From: Pandoraea captiosa
GTDB lineage: Bacteria; Pseudomonadota; Gammaproteobacteria; Burkholderiales; Burkholderiaceae
Direction of reading: 5' to 3'
Assembly: GCF_902459775.1 (NCBI RefSeq)
Contig: NZ_CABPSQ010000012.1
Location: 91,642 to 155,641 of the forward strand
DNA length: 64,000 bases
Shown: positions 8,575 to 17,787 of the stretch, piece after piece
How the letters are laid out: each line of letters starts with the position of its first letter
Numbering within the stretch: the first letter of the stretch is position 1
The notes under the pieces: generated by a model
The model's database searches: none
What the model was told of the DNA's origin: nothing
Seen by the model: only the letters and a program-made list of their open reading frames with translations
Program-made: the position numbers and the translations under genes

Positions 8575-9390
8575 TCATTCGCGACCGAGCGCACGCCACT
8601 GTCGCCAGCAAATGCCGATAAACCGCCGGTCTTCGACGAGATAACGACGCCACATGCGACCCGGGTCCTGCAAGATGCGGTACATCCATTCGCACCCGGT
8701 GCGTTGCATCCATTTCGGTGCGCGCTTTTGCATGCCGGCGGCAAACTCGATGGCGGCGCCCACGCACAGCATGACACCCCCCGGCATGGTGCTCGCATAT
8801 GCCATCGCCCACCGCTCCTGCTTGGGCATTCCCAGACAGACGAAGATGAGATCGGGGGCGAGTTCGCGAACGCGCTGTGCGATTTCCTGGCCTTCGGCCC
8901 CGGTCGGATCGAACGTCATCGAGGGAATCAGCAGCGTGAAGTCCAGCCCGGGAAATCGCTGTGAGAGCCCCGCATCGAGTTGCGCCTCCTGCCCGGGGCG
9001 ACCACCGACGAACACCGCTTTGCGGCCCGACGCGCGCGCACGATCGCACAGGGCAGGCAGCAAGTCGGCGCCGGTCACGCGCCCCGGTAGCGGGCGGCCG
9101 AACAGACGACTTGCCCAGATGATCGGCATGCCGTCGGCAAAAAGGAAATCGGCGTTGCGATATTCCCGCTTGAATTCGGGCAGCACGTCCAGACGCACGA
9201 TGTGGTCGACGTTCGGCGTCACCACGATGCGCGAGCGTCCGTCGCGAAGCGCGGCGGCGTGCGTGAGTACGTCGACGGCCTGCTCGAACGGCACGGCAGC
9301 GATGTTCAGACCGAACAGCGCGACATTGGGCTCGAAGACGTCGCGCGCGACAGTTTGCGTTGCAGCTTTCAGTTCAGTGTCATGGCTCAT
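8575..9390 (-). CDS. WecG/TagA/CpsF-family glycosyltransferase
   Basis: 271 residues of GT26. Conserved blocks: VVTPNVDHIVRL, NADFLFADGMPIIWASRL (with the family Asp), RVTGADLLPALCDRA, KAVFVGGRPGQE and LIFVCLGMPKQERWAM. GT26 enzymes add the second sugar (ManNAcA, ManNAc or a hexose) to a lipid-linked sugar at the cytoplasmic face of the inner membrane. With the WcaJ-like protein it probably builds the first two sugars of this repeat. It converges with that gene. Family is certain; sugar specificity is not visible. Confidence 0.92.
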   Translation of the reverse strand: MSHDTELKAATQTVARDVFEPNVALFGLNIAAVPFEQAVDVLTHAAALRDGRSRIVVTPNVDHIVRLDVLPEFKREYRNADFLFADGMPIIWASRLFGRPLPGRVTGADLLPALCDRARASGRKAVFVGGRPGQEAQLDAGLSQRFPGLDFTLLIPSMTFDPTGAEGQEIAQRVRELAPDLIFVCLGMPKQERWAMAYASTMPGGVMLCVGAAIEFAAGMQKRAPKWMQRTGCEWMYRILQDPGRMWRRYLVEDRRFIGICWRQWRALGRE

Positions 9391-9720
9391 GACCTATCGT
9401 GTTCCCCTTATCCTGCAAATCCAACCGATCCCGCACGCCTTCGTCGTCCAGTCGTACCGGCGACGTTTCATGGCAGGCACGATAGTAGCAGCGCGCACGC
9501 CTTGCGTCAGTGACACTTTTCGCCGGATGTCGCGGATGTCGCGACGACATGACGGTGAACGAACCATTGGCGAGACTTCGCGTGACGACGTCGCCGATCC
9601 GCTACCATCGCAGCGGCCGAACGTGCTGCCTGACACGGTCCATCCATTCGTCCATCCATCGGTCCATCTATTGGTCAATCTATTCGCCCGCCGCGCGAGT
9701 GCAGCGGGTGGCTGCCACCC
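9391..9720. other. Divergent promoter region, GT26 to GMC oxidoreductase
   Basis: 330 bp without a credible gene. The end nearest the oxidoreductase holds four 12-bp tandem units (9637-9684). No clear -35/-10 pair was recognised. Confidence 0.35.
9637..9684. repeat. 12-bp tandem repeat, four copies
   Basis: Units ggtccatccatt, cgtccatccatc, ggtccatctatt and ggtcaatctatt in direct succession, ending 36 bp before the GMC oxidoreductase start. Possibly a slippage-prone spacer in a promoter region. Confidence 0.7.
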
Positions 9721-11457
9721 ATGATCCTCGACGCCCACGACATTCCTTCCGGCACCGAGCTGCAAGCCGACCTTTGCATCGCCGGTGCCGGCGCAGCCGG
9801 CATAACGCTGGCGCTCGCCCTTGAAGCGAGCGGGCTCGACGTGATCCTGCTCGAGAGCGGCAGCGACGTCGCGGAGCCCGCCATCCAGCGGCTCTACACC
9901 GGCACCGTGGAAGACGCTCGCCTGCACCCGCCTGCCGAGAGCTACCGCGTGCGACGCTTCGGCGGCTCCACCACGCTGTGGGGCGGGCGCTGCATGCCGC
10001 TCGACGCCATCGATTTCGAACCCCGCGACTATATTGCGCACAGCGGCTGGCCCATCGGGCTGGACGCCTTGACCCCCTGGTATTCGCAAGCGAACGCACT
10101 GTGCGAGGCCGGCGAGTTTGCGTACACCGCGGAGCAGGCCTTCCCCAACGCATCGAACCCGTCGCGCCCGATGATCGGCAATTTCGACAGCGATGTGTTC
10201 TCGACGAATACGCTGGAACGGTTCAGTTGTCCGACGAATTTCGGCGACCGTTATCGCGCACGACTGGCGAAAGGTCGCGTGCGTGTCGTTCAACATGCCA
10301 ACCTTTGCCATCTGCCGACGCAACAGGGGACGCCGCGCCTCGTCGGTCCGGCCCAGGTGAAGACACTCGACGGCAAGCCCTTCACGGTCGCGGCGCGCGC
10401 CTACGTGCTGGCGGCCGGGGGTCTCGAGATCCCGCGTCTGCTGCTCAACAGTCCCGGCGTTAGCGGGCGCGGGCTTGGCAATGCGCACGACGTCGTGGGC
10501 CGCTATTACATGAGCCATCTCGCAGGCACTATCGGCACGATCGATCTTTCCGGGGCGACATCCGTCTGGCATGGATACGACGTCTCGGACGACGGGATCT
10601 ACTGCCGTCGCCGGCTGGCCCTGCGCCCCGATGCGCAGCGCGCGCTGCACGCGGGCAATTTCATCGCACGTTTGCATCACCCGCGCATTCCGGACGCCGG
10701 ACATGGCAACGGCATTCTCTCGGCGCTCTATCTGGCGCGTCCGATCGTGCCGTACGAATACGCGAAACGCCTTTATGGCGATGCGCCGGGGGGCATCGGC
10801 AACTGGCTCGCGCATGCGCGCAACGTGATCGTGGACGCCCCCAACACCGTACGCTTTCTCACCCATTGGGCGATGCGGCGCACGCTGGCCACGCGCAAAT
10901 TCCCGTCGGTGATCGTGCGTCCGGCCAACCTTCGCTTCAGTCTCGACTTTCACGCCGAACAGGTGCCGTACGAAAACAGTCGCGTGACGCTGGGCAACGA
11001 GCGCGATGCGCTGGGTATGCGCCGCATTCACATCGACTGGCGCTACACCCCGCAAGACGTGAGCTCGGTCACGCGCGCCCTCGCGGCGCTCGCACAGGAA
11101 ATCGAACGCACCGGCGTCGGCCACTTCTCGTACGATCCGGCCGAAGTGGAAGCCGAAATGACGCGCTACGGCGCCTACGGCGGCCACCACATCGGCACGG
11201 CACGCATGGGCGACGATCCGGCAACCAGCGTGGTCGACGCCAATGGCCGTCTGCATGAAGCCGACAACGTGTTCATCGCTGGAGCGGCGGTCTTCCCGAC
11301 GTCCGGGCAGGCCAATCCGACGCTGAGCATCGTGGCGCTCGCCTTGCGCATGGCCGCACATTTGCAGGGACCGGCGAACGTGGCCGCTCTGCCCGCGCCC
11401 GCCGCCACAGCCATCGCCTCCGGCTCAGCCTCCTCCTCGCTTTCTCATTCTCAGTGA
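9721..11457 (+). CDS. GMC-family FAD oxidoreductase
   Basis: 578 residues. The FAD-binding motif is at the N-terminus (LCIAGAGAAGITLALALEAS, then VILLESG). FGGSTTLWGGRCMPLD is a GMC_oxred_N block, and the C-terminal domain has GGHHIGTARMGDD (catalytic His) and SGQANPTLSIVALALRMAA. The family oxidises alcohol groups of sugars, cholines and similar compounds. Between polysaccharide genes it probably oxidises a sugar hydroxyl of the repeat or precursor, perhaps a C6 alcohol; this is inferred from position. The epimerase starts 13 bp after its stop, so the two are likely co-transcribed and could act in sequence. No ribosome-binding site is obvious before 9721. Confidence 0.88.
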   Translation: MILDAHDIPSGTELQADLCIAGAGAAGITLALALEASGLDVILLESGSDVAEPAIQRLYTGTVEDARLHPPAESYRVRRFGGSTTLWGGRCMPLDAIDFEPRDYIAHSGWPIGLDALTPWYSQANALCEAGEFAYTAEQAFPNASNPSRPMIGNFDSDVFSTNTLERFSCPTNFGDRYRARLAKGRVRVVQHANLCHLPTQQGTPRLVGPAQVKTLDGKPFTVAARAYVLAAGGLEIPRLLLNSPGVSGRGLGNAHDVVGRYYMSHLAGTIGTIDLSGATSVWHGYDVSDDGIYCRRRLALRPDAQRALHAGNFIARLHHPRIPDAGHGNGILSALYLARPIVPYEYAKRLYGDAPGGIGNWLAHARNVIVDAPNTVRFLTHWAMRRTLATRKFPSVIVRPANLRFSLDFHAEQVPYENSRVTLGNERDALGMRRIHIDWRYTPQDVSSVTRALAALAQEIERTGVGHFSYDPAEVEAEMTRYGAYGGHHIGTARMGDDPATSVVDANGRLHEADNVFIAGAAVFPTSGQANPTLSIVALALRMAAHLQGPANVAALPAPAATAIASGSASSSLSHSQ

Positions 11458-11470
11458 CCCCATCCGCCTC

Positions 11471-12412
11471 ATGAAAGCTCGCATCCTCGTTACCGGCGCG
11501 ACCGGGTTTATCGGTCGGCACATCGTCAGCGCGCTCGCCGCCAGCGATTGGGCCGAGCCCGTCGCCGCCTCACGCCGCGCGCAAGCCGGCCTGCTCGCCG
11601 TAGACGCGCTGTCGTCCGCTTCGCTCGGCGCAGCCCTGGCCAACGTCGACGGCATCGTGAACTGCGTCGCGGGGTCGCCGGAAACCATCGTGGCGAATGC
11701 CCGCGCCTTGCGCGAAGCACTCGATGCCCTCGGCAAGCCACTGCCCACCGTCTACTTCAGTTCGATGGCGGTCTACGGCACTGCCGAAGGTCACGTCGAC
11801 GAGTCGGCAGCGCTTGTCGGCGCCAGCCCTTACGGCATGGCGAAAGTCGAGGCGGAGCGGATGCTGGCGGGGTTACCAGGGCTCACGGTCCTGCGTCCCG
11901 GCTGTGTCTACGGAGGCGGCAGCCCGCAGTGGTCCGAGCGCATTGCGCAATTGCTGCTCGCCGGCCGCCTGGGCGACCTGGGTGCTGCAGGCGACGCCCA
12001 TAGCAATCTCGTGCATGTCGACGACGTTGTGCAGGTGGCCCTCGAAGCACTGCGTCGCTCCGAGGCGGCAGGATGCGCGTACAACCTCGCCATGGCCGAT
12101 GCCCCGCGCTGGAACGACTATTTCGTGGCTTACGCCATGGCGTTGGGTGCGACGCCGGTCAGGCGCATTGGCGCGCGACGCCTGAAGATCGAGACGAAAC
12201 TCGTCGCGCCCGCGCTCAAGATCGCCGAGACTCTGGGCGGCAAGATCGGGCTCAAAGGATTGCCACCGCCGTTGCCACCGTCGCTCGCGCGGCTTTGGCA
12301 GCAGGACATCTGTCTGGATGCCAGCCGGGCACAAAGCACGTTCGGTCTGACGTGGACACCGTGGCGCGAGGCAGTGAAAGCCGAGGCGAAAGCCGACGCT
12401 GTACGGCGCTGA
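11471..12412 (+). CDS. NAD-dependent epimerase/dehydratase (extended SDR)
   Basis: 313 residues. The Rossmann motif VTGATGFIGRHIVSALAA is at the N-terminus, the catalytic triad region reads YFSSMAVYGTAEG and SPYGMAKVEAERML (Tyr-x3-Lys), and PGCVYGGGSPQW lies in the substrate domain. Extended SDRs of this class epimerise or dehydrate nucleotide sugars. Following the GMC oxidoreductase by 13 bp, it may reduce or epimerise the keto product of that enzyme. The substrate cannot be named. It converges with the flippase gene 13 bp away. Confidence 0.88.
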   Translation: MKARILVTGATGFIGRHIVSALAASDWAEPVAASRRAQAGLLAVDALSSASLGAALANVDGIVNCVAGSPETIVANARALREALDALGKPLPTVYFSSMAVYGTAEGHVDESAALVGASPYGMAKVEAERMLAGLPGLTVLRPGCVYGGGSPQWSERIAQLLLAGRLGDLGAAGDAHSNLVHVDDVVQVALEALRRSEAAGCAYNLAMADAPRWNDYFVAYAMALGATPVRRIGARRLKIETKLVAPALKIAETLGGKIGLKGLPPPLPPSLARLWQQDICLDASRAQSTFGLTWTPWREAVKAEAKADAVRR

Positions 12413-12425
12413 TGTCGACGCCTTC

Positions 12426-13766
12426 CTAGCGCCCTGCCAGACGACCTGCCGTCCAGCGCCACAGCGTGGAGAACGGCGACACGCCCAGCAACCGGCGTGC
12501 CGCCCACGCGGCGGCGGCACCGTTCACGGCGATCGCCAGCGACGCCGCCACCGACGCGCCCACGCTACCGCCCATCGGCGCGAGCGCGGCGAGTCCGGCG
12601 AGCAACACCACGACCGACACCACGTTGATGCGCATGAGCGAGCGCGTATGGGCCGTCATACCCAGCAACTCCGGCATCGCCGTAAAGCAGGCCGCCGCGA
12701 TCTGCCCGAGCGCCAGTACGCGCAGCGCACCAGCGCCGTCGTCGAAGCCATGCCCGAACAGTCCCAGCAGGAACTGCGGCACAAGCAGCATGCCGAGCGT
12801 CACAGGCAAAGCGAGGCATAGCACCAGGCCGATGGCTTGTGCCGCACTGCGCTCCAGCCCGGCAATGTCCTGACGCGCATACAGGCTTGCGAAACGCGGC
12901 GCGGCCATGCCCGTCACGCCACTGATCAGAATGTTCACCACGAGCGCAAGACGCCACGCCAGTGCAAACAACCCGGTTTCTCGCGACGAGGCCACGATCC
13001 CCAGCACGATGGCCGGCGCGGAGGTAATGAGCAGTTTGGTGAGTTCCAGCGAGAACAGCGATAGCCCCGGCTTCAGCAACCGGTGAATCCTGTCGGGCGC
13101 CCCGCCCGACGGCACCTCACGCAGGAATCGTCTCAACAACACCGCCCCGACGATCGCCGCCAGGGTGAAACTTGCCGCCGTCAGCACCAGCGTATTGGCG
13201 ACCGTCAGTTTGCCCGTCGCCACCAGTGGGATCGCGGCCACACAGAAGATCGCCGGCCACAGCCACGAATAAATCATCTGACTGAAACCCACGCGCTGCA
13301 ATCCGGCGAGCGCACCGGCAATGGCCGCGCCCAAGTTCTGCGGAATGAAGGAGAGCGCGCCCAACATGAGCGGCGCCACGAGTTCCGGCTTCCTGAGAAT
13401 GTCGTTGGCGAAGAGCGCCGCACCCCCTGCGAGCAGCACCGACACGACCACCGAGGCAAGCAAGACTTGCCCCATGGCACGCCGGATCGTCGGCCGAACG
13501 GCGCCCGTTCGCCCGGAAGCCACATCCATGGCCAGTTGCCGTGTCAACGCCTGATCCATGCCGAGACGCCCGAACCCCGCGAGCGCGACCATCGTACTGA
13601 ACACGATGTAGAAGTTGCCGGTCTGCTCGACACCGAGCGCCGCCGCTATCAGCAGATGGAAACCGTAGCGGCTCGGCAGATCCAGCAAACGCACGCCGAG
13701 GCTGATCACGCTGCCGCGAATCATCGAGGCACCGGATTTGCCTGCCGGGGTTTGCGTCTCGCTCAT
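12426..13766 (-). CDS. Wzx-like lipid-linked oligosaccharide flippase
   Basis: 446 residues, strongly hydrophobic with about 12-14 membrane segments and the MVF/MATE-like polysaccharide-synthesis pattern (MIRGSVISLGVRLLDLPSRY at the start; GMDQALTRQLAMDVASGRTG; GVTGMAAPRFASLYARQD). It would move the undecaprenyl-linked repeat across the inner membrane. It is adjacent to the GH44-like and polymerase genes on the same strand, so the four minus-strand genes 12426-17580 probably form one operon. Confidence 0.88.
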   Translation of the reverse strand: MSETQTPAGKSGASMIRGSVISLGVRLLDLPSRYGFHLLIAAALGVEQTGNFYIVFSTMVALAGFGRLGMDQALTRQLAMDVASGRTGAVRPTIRRAMGQVLLASVVVSVLLAGGAALFANDILRKPELVAPLMLGALSFIPQNLGAAIAGALAGLQRVGFSQMIYSWLWPAIFCVAAIPLVATGKLTVANTLVLTAASFTLAAIVGAVLLRRFLREVPSGGAPDRIHRLLKPGLSLFSLELTKLLITSAPAIVLGIVASSRETGLFALAWRLALVVNILISGVTGMAAPRFASLYARQDIAGLERSAAQAIGLVLCLALPVTLGMLLVPQFLLGLFGHGFDDGAGALRVLALGQIAAACFTAMPELLGMTAHTRSLMRINVVSVVVLLAGLAALAPMGGSVGASVAASLAIAVNGAAAAWAARRLLGVSPFSTLWRWTAGRLAGR

Positions 13767-13767
13767 G

Positions 13768-15441
13768 TCATTTCACTCGGTTCGCCGGCTTGCGCAGCAC
13801 GAAAAGCTTGATGCTTTGCGGCGGCAGCTCCGCGCGCAGTTCGCGACCGGAAAATGTGGTGTCCGGCGCTCGCGCCAGCTTGTTGTCCACCAGTTGCCAG
13901 ACTTCGCCCGTGCCCGCCTCGGCAAAGTTGGCGAGCGAAATCGTCGCCTGCGCGGCGCGCTCAAGTTGCTTGTTGATGACGACGAGCGTCAGCGCACCGT
14001 CCTTGTCGCGCAACGCGGCGAACGCCGACACCGTATCCGGATCGGGCGTGCTCGCGGCCACGCTCGTCGATCCGAACTCACCGCCGTGGTCGTCGTAATT
14101 ACGATACAGCTTGATCGCCTTGTACACCGGCATCGACGGATCGAGCGTGCCCCAGCGCGTGGCCATGTCCAGCTTTTCGCGGCCGAAAATGCCGAGAATG
14201 TCGGCCTGCGCGGTGGCCCCGTTCATGCGCGTGTCCGCGCCCCAGTTGTATTCGGTAAGCGCGATGGGCGTGCCCGGGTAATAGTACGTATCGACCCACT
14301 GGCGCATCATCGGAATCAGCGCAACCACGCTGTTGATCCACGTCGGGTCCTTGTAATTGGGGTCCCACAGGTTGCGCGTCGACCGGTTGCGCATGAGCGC
14401 GATGTCGGTCGAATGGCCGTCGGCCGGCTCTTCGTACTCCTTGCTCTGCGGATAAAAGTGCAGACTGAAGATATCGACCGGCCGCCCCGCCCGCTTCCAC
14501 TGCGTGAGCAACCACGGGATGTACGGCATCCCCCCCGTTTCGTTCAGGCGGTCCGGCGCCTGGGCATAGCCATGCGTGATCGAGTGCTGCTGATCGAAGC
14601 CGCTGTACAGGTAACCGTTCCAGCCCCACTCTTCCGGTGCGAGCACCTTCGCACCCGGATCCGCGGCCTTCACTGCGCGCGAATACGCGATGACCTTGGC
14701 GGCGATCTCGCTCGCGTGTGCGCCGCTCGGATGCGAATTGTTGTGTATCAGCTGCCAGAGACTGGGCTCGTTATCCATCGCGTAATACTTCACCCCGCCC
14801 GCGCGCGCCGGGCCGAATTGCTGCACTAGTGCGGCAACACGCGCCTGCTGGCTTGCGGGATCGTCGGGCACGGTGGCGTCGTCCGGGTCGTTCCTGACGG
14901 GCGTGCCGTCGCGCAGAATCCCGTTGCCCGCATCCGTCATGCCGTCGACGTCGTGGTTCTGCTGCGGGCCGTATTTGGCAATGGAAAAGCTCGCGAGCCG
15001 GTCGCGTGAGCGCGAGAGCGTGGCCACGCGTCCGAGCATGGAGATCGTCACGATCGGCTGCGCGCCCGCGGCCTGTGTGAGCGCCACAAAGCGATCGCCG
15101 AACTGATCGTTGATGTCCGTCGGGTTGACGGGCAGGCTTTCGTAGTACCAGTCGCGCCCGGCGTTGCGCGCGTCGAGCCGCCAGTTGTAGGCCGACGCAC
15201 TGTTGCCGCCCGAACGGTTGAGCGGTGCGCGCAGGTCCTGCAATATCGCCGTCGTGCCGAAATTGATGCCGTAGATCAGCGGATTGATCGGGTGCCGGTT
15301 GGCTGCCGCATCCACAGCAATGGTCACAGGTAACGCGCCGCCGGGCGTTGCCTCGGTGCAGGCGGCGCACGACAGCAACACGGCGGCGCCCACGAGTTTG
15401 GTCAGTCTGGAATACGCACTACGGCGCGGCAACACGCGCAT
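13768..15441 (-). CDS. Glycoside hydrolase family 44-like lipoprotein
   Basis: 557 residues from the ATG at 15441, with signal MRVLPRRSAYSRLTKLVGAA and a likely lipobox LLSC (Cys25). The body is a GH44-type TIM barrel plus C-terminal beta domain. The acid/base block MDNEPSLW carries Glu225 and the nucleophile block ALTEYNWGAD carries Glu397; the 172-residue spacing fits GH44 endoglucanases. GH44 enzymes cut beta-1,4-glucan or xyloglucan. In a biosynthetic locus next to the polymerase it is probably an envelope-tethered hydrolase that trims or clears the exopolysaccharide. A GTG/ATG-type start at 15492 is possible but would overlap the upstream gene by 74 bp rather than 23. Confidence 0.85.
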   Translation of the reverse strand: MRVLPRRSAYSRLTKLVGAAVLLSCAACTEATPGGALPVTIAVDAAANRHPINPLIYGINFGTTAILQDLRAPLNRSGGNSASAYNWRLDARNAGRDWYYESLPVNPTDINDQFGDRFVALTQAAGAQPIVTISMLGRVATLSRSRDRLASFSIAKYGPQQNHDVDGMTDAGNGILRDGTPVRNDPDDATVPDDPASQQARVAALVQQFGPARAGGVKYYAMDNEPSLWQLIHNNSHPSGAHASEIAAKVIAYSRAVKAADPGAKVLAPEEWGWNGYLYSGFDQQHSITHGYAQAPDRLNETGGMPYIPWLLTQWKRAGRPVDIFSLHFYPQSKEYEEPADGHSTDIALMRNRSTRNLWDPNYKDPTWINSVVALIPMMRQWVDTYYYPGTPIALTEYNWGADTRMNGATAQADILGIFGREKLDMATRWGTLDPSMPVYKAIKLYRNYDDHGGEFGSTSVAASTPDPDTVSAFAALRDKDGALTLVVINKQLERAAQATISLANFAEAGTGEVWQLVDNKLARAPDTTFSGRELRAELPPQSIKLFVLRKPANRVK

Positions 15442-16747
15442 GGAAACTCCGGGGAGCAGCACGATAATCGAATCCGCCGGCGCGCCAGACATAGACGAAG
15501 ATCGCCAGAATGACGGCCGTCTCGCCCGGTGCCAGTGTTGGCGGATAGAAGAAGGAAACGAGCAGCACGAAAACCAGATAGTCGTACAGCGCTCCGAGGA
15601 AATCGTCTTCGACTTCCGCGCGCAGGCGCCGATAGAAAAAAAGGCCTCGCAGCTGAAAGCACAGAATGACGAACGCGCCGATCAGGCCGTACTCGAACAC
15701 GATCCCAAGCCACGTAATGTCGGCCAGGAAGAAGAAGTGGTGGAAATACGTCGTGAGCGTGTCGCCGCTCGCGGGGCTGATGGTCCCCACGCCGAACAGC
15801 CAGCGCAACGAGTCGTTACCGAGAAAACGCGTCGCGAGCAGGGCCGAGATACGACGCGTATCGAAACCCGTTTCCGCATTGGCGCTGAAGATCGTCGCGA
15901 GATACCCCATCGAAAAGATACCGACGAGTACGATCGGCGCGACGAGCATCAGGCCGATACGCGCACGCGGGCGCGCCCACACGAACGTGTTGATCACCAG
16001 CACACCCATGATGCCGATGGCCATCGCGCGCGATTTGACGATCAGCAGCGCCACCGCCAGCCCGATCAGCACGCTCACGAGATAGCCGACGTGGCGCTCG
16101 AAGAACGCGCGGCGATAGCAGAAAAACAACAGGATGAACGGAAAGTACATCGACATGCGAATGCGATGTCCGCGACTGTCGCTCGTGAAGAACGGCGCTT
16201 GTCCGAAAACGTAGGTTTCCTTGTACCAGTCGGCGGGCACCAGCAGCCACATGAGAATCAGGGCGCCAACGACGATGGCGCCGAGAATGACGAAGCTGCG
16301 CCCCAACTCATGCAGCGTGGGCTTGAGCATGAGCAGCAGTGCAAGAAAGGAAAAGAAATACAGGATCGGCAGCAGCTTCACCTGTGCCGTAACGCTGGTG
16401 AAGACGCTTTCGTGAAAGTAAATCACGGCCGCGAAGCTCGGCACGAGCACCAGCCACGCAAAGCTGAGCAACACCTGCCGCGTCATCGGAAAGCGCGGCT
16501 GGCTGCCCAGGCGCAACACCAGCGGCAGCGTGAGAATCGGAAACGCCTTCGAGAGCGCCCACAGCGGATAGAGCGTCGCGATGTAGTGGAACGTCTGACC
16601 GAACAACGGCAACAGCACGACCAGCACGGCAACGACAGCCGTGCGCGGCAAGCCGCCCGCGAACACGGCCGGCAAGTCGTCCGCGGGATGTTCGGCGGCA
16701 TCCGGTGCGGTGGGTCTCGTTTCGAAGGATGGCTGCGCGGCTGTCAC
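15419..16747 (-). CDS. Wzy-like O-antigen/exopolysaccharide polymerase
   Basis: 442 residues with about 11-12 hydrophobic segments and a large periplasmic loop (about 160-200, VPADWYKETYVFGQAPFFTS...), the usual topology of Wzy polymerases. Sequence conservation in this family is low, so the call rests on topology and on its place between a flippase, an export lipoprotein and a GH44 hydrolase. Its 3' end overlaps the hydrolase start by 23 bp, indicating translational coupling of polymerase and hydrolase. It would join lipid-linked repeats at the periplasmic face. Confidence 0.75.
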   Translation of the reverse strand: MTAAQPSFETRPTAPDAAEHPADDLPAVFAGGLPRTAVVAVLVVLLPLFGQTFHYIATLYPLWALSKAFPILTLPLVLRLGSQPRFPMTRQVLLSFAWLVLVPSFAAVIYFHESVFTSVTAQVKLLPILYFFSFLALLLMLKPTLHELGRSFVILGAIVVGALILMWLLVPADWYKETYVFGQAPFFTSDSRGHRIRMSMYFPFILLFFCYRRAFFERHVGYLVSVLIGLAVALLIVKSRAMAIGIMGVLVINTFVWARPRARIGLMLVAPIVLVGIFSMGYLATIFSANAETGFDTRRISALLATRFLGNDSLRWLFGVGTISPASGDTLTTYFHHFFFLADITWLGIVFEYGLIGAFVILCFQLRGLFFYRRLRAEVEDDFLGALYDYLVFVLLVSFFYPPTLAPGETAVILAIFVYVWRAGGFDYRAAPRSFHARVAAP

Positions 16748-16863
16748 GAAGCGGTTGAAATCGGTAGTTAGACTGGGCGAATTTGCCGGATCGGGTCGGA
16801 CGTTGCCGGAGGCCGCACTTCGTGTGCGACGTCCAGCGTTACTTCCACCGTTAAGTCCGGCGA

Positions 16864-17580
16864 TCAGAAGCTGCGTGCGCCGTTGATGTCGTAGTTGACG
16901 TTCTTGTTGAACGGCAGCGCCTTGTTGATGTACTGGTCGACCCAGAGATCGACTTCGGCAATCGACGACTTCGGCACGAAGATCGTGTCGTTCGACTGCA
17001 ACACGATGTCATGCGCGGGATCGCCCTGCTGCGTGAGCGCCTTCACGTCGACCGTGCGAAGCATCGGACGACCGTCGGGGCTGCGGCGAATCAGCACGAT
17101 TTCGCCGGTACGTGCGGTGTCGAGCAGGCCCTGCGCCGTGATGATTGCCTGCATCACGCTCATACCGGGCGTGAGCGCGAGCTCGCCGGGCTTGCCGACT
17201 TCGCCGCCGACGAAAACGTGTGCGGCGGTCTGCGTCACGGCGACCATGGCCATCGCATTCGCGGTCATGTGGTTGGCCGCGAGTGCGCGGTTGACCGTGT
17301 CGCCGAATTGCGCGAGCGTCTGGCCGGCTGCCGGCAGGTTGCCTGCGAACGGCATGGCAACGGTGCCGTCGGGCGCGACGCGGCCCTTGTAGTTGAGCTC
17401 GATGTTAAATGGCAACACCACGGAAATGTCGTCGCCCGGCAACAGCCGGTACGGACTCGGCGTGGCATCGACCCACGTCGCGAAACGATCGGGTTGCTGG
17501 TATTTGGTGTCGACCCAGGTTTGGGTGCAGGCCGTCAGCGTCATCAGCGCCAGTACGCAGGCCGGGCGGAGCATATTCAT
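16864..17580 (-). CDS. Wza-like polysaccharide export lipoprotein (short form)
   Basis: 238 residues with signal MNMLRPACVLALMTLTAC (lipobox LTAC, Cys18). The Poly_export domain YRLLPGDDISVVLPFNIEL...GRVAPDGTVAMPFAG is followed by one SLBB-like domain (AHVFVGGEVGKPGELALTPG). E. coli Wza is about 380 residues, so this is a compact form with fewer SLBB repeats and no evident C-terminal amphipathic helix of Wza type. It would form the periplasmic/outer-membrane export channel together with the Wzc-like protein encoded divergently. Confidence 0.88.
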   Translation of the reverse strand: MNMLRPACVLALMTLTACTQTWVDTKYQQPDRFATWVDATPSPYRLLPGDDISVVLPFNIELNYKGRVAPDGTVAMPFAGNLPAAGQTLAQFGDTVNRALAANHMTANAMAMVAVTQTAAHVFVGGEVGKPGELALTPGMSVMQAIITAQGLLDTARTGEIVLIRRSPDGRPMLRTVDVKALTQQGDPAHDIVLQSNDTIFVPKSSIAEVDLWVDQYINKALPFNKNVNYDINGARSF

Positions 17581-17701
17581 GGGACAGATGGCACGAGGCC
17601 GGGGTAGTTACACGGAGTTTGGACCGTACTCTAGTGCACTTCTGCCGTCTCGCCAAGCACGATAAAACAGCGTCAGATTTAGGATAATGGCGGTTTTAGG
17701 G

Positions 17702-17721
17702 GGACTTTACGGGGACTTTCT
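17702..17721. repeat. GGGGACTTT direct repeat in the wza/wzc divergent region
   Basis: ggggacttta cggggactttc: the 9-bp word GGGGACTTT occurs twice with an 11-bp period, about 70 bp before the Wzc-like start. One helical turn spacing suggests a possible regulator site. Confidence 0.4.
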
Positions 17722-17787
17722 TGCGTAAGATATGCGCCTTGAAACCATTCCAAATGGCCGGGCAACCTTTACGCTTCTTGCATCGCT

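Noticed and set aside
9394-11361. 655-codon open frame on the minus strand
   Set aside because: Antisense to the GMC oxidoreductase and without family features.
17641-17740. Sigma-70 promoter before the Wzc-like gene (TAGGAT or TAAGAT)
   Set aside because: Neither candidate -10 has a convincing -35 at 16-18 bp.
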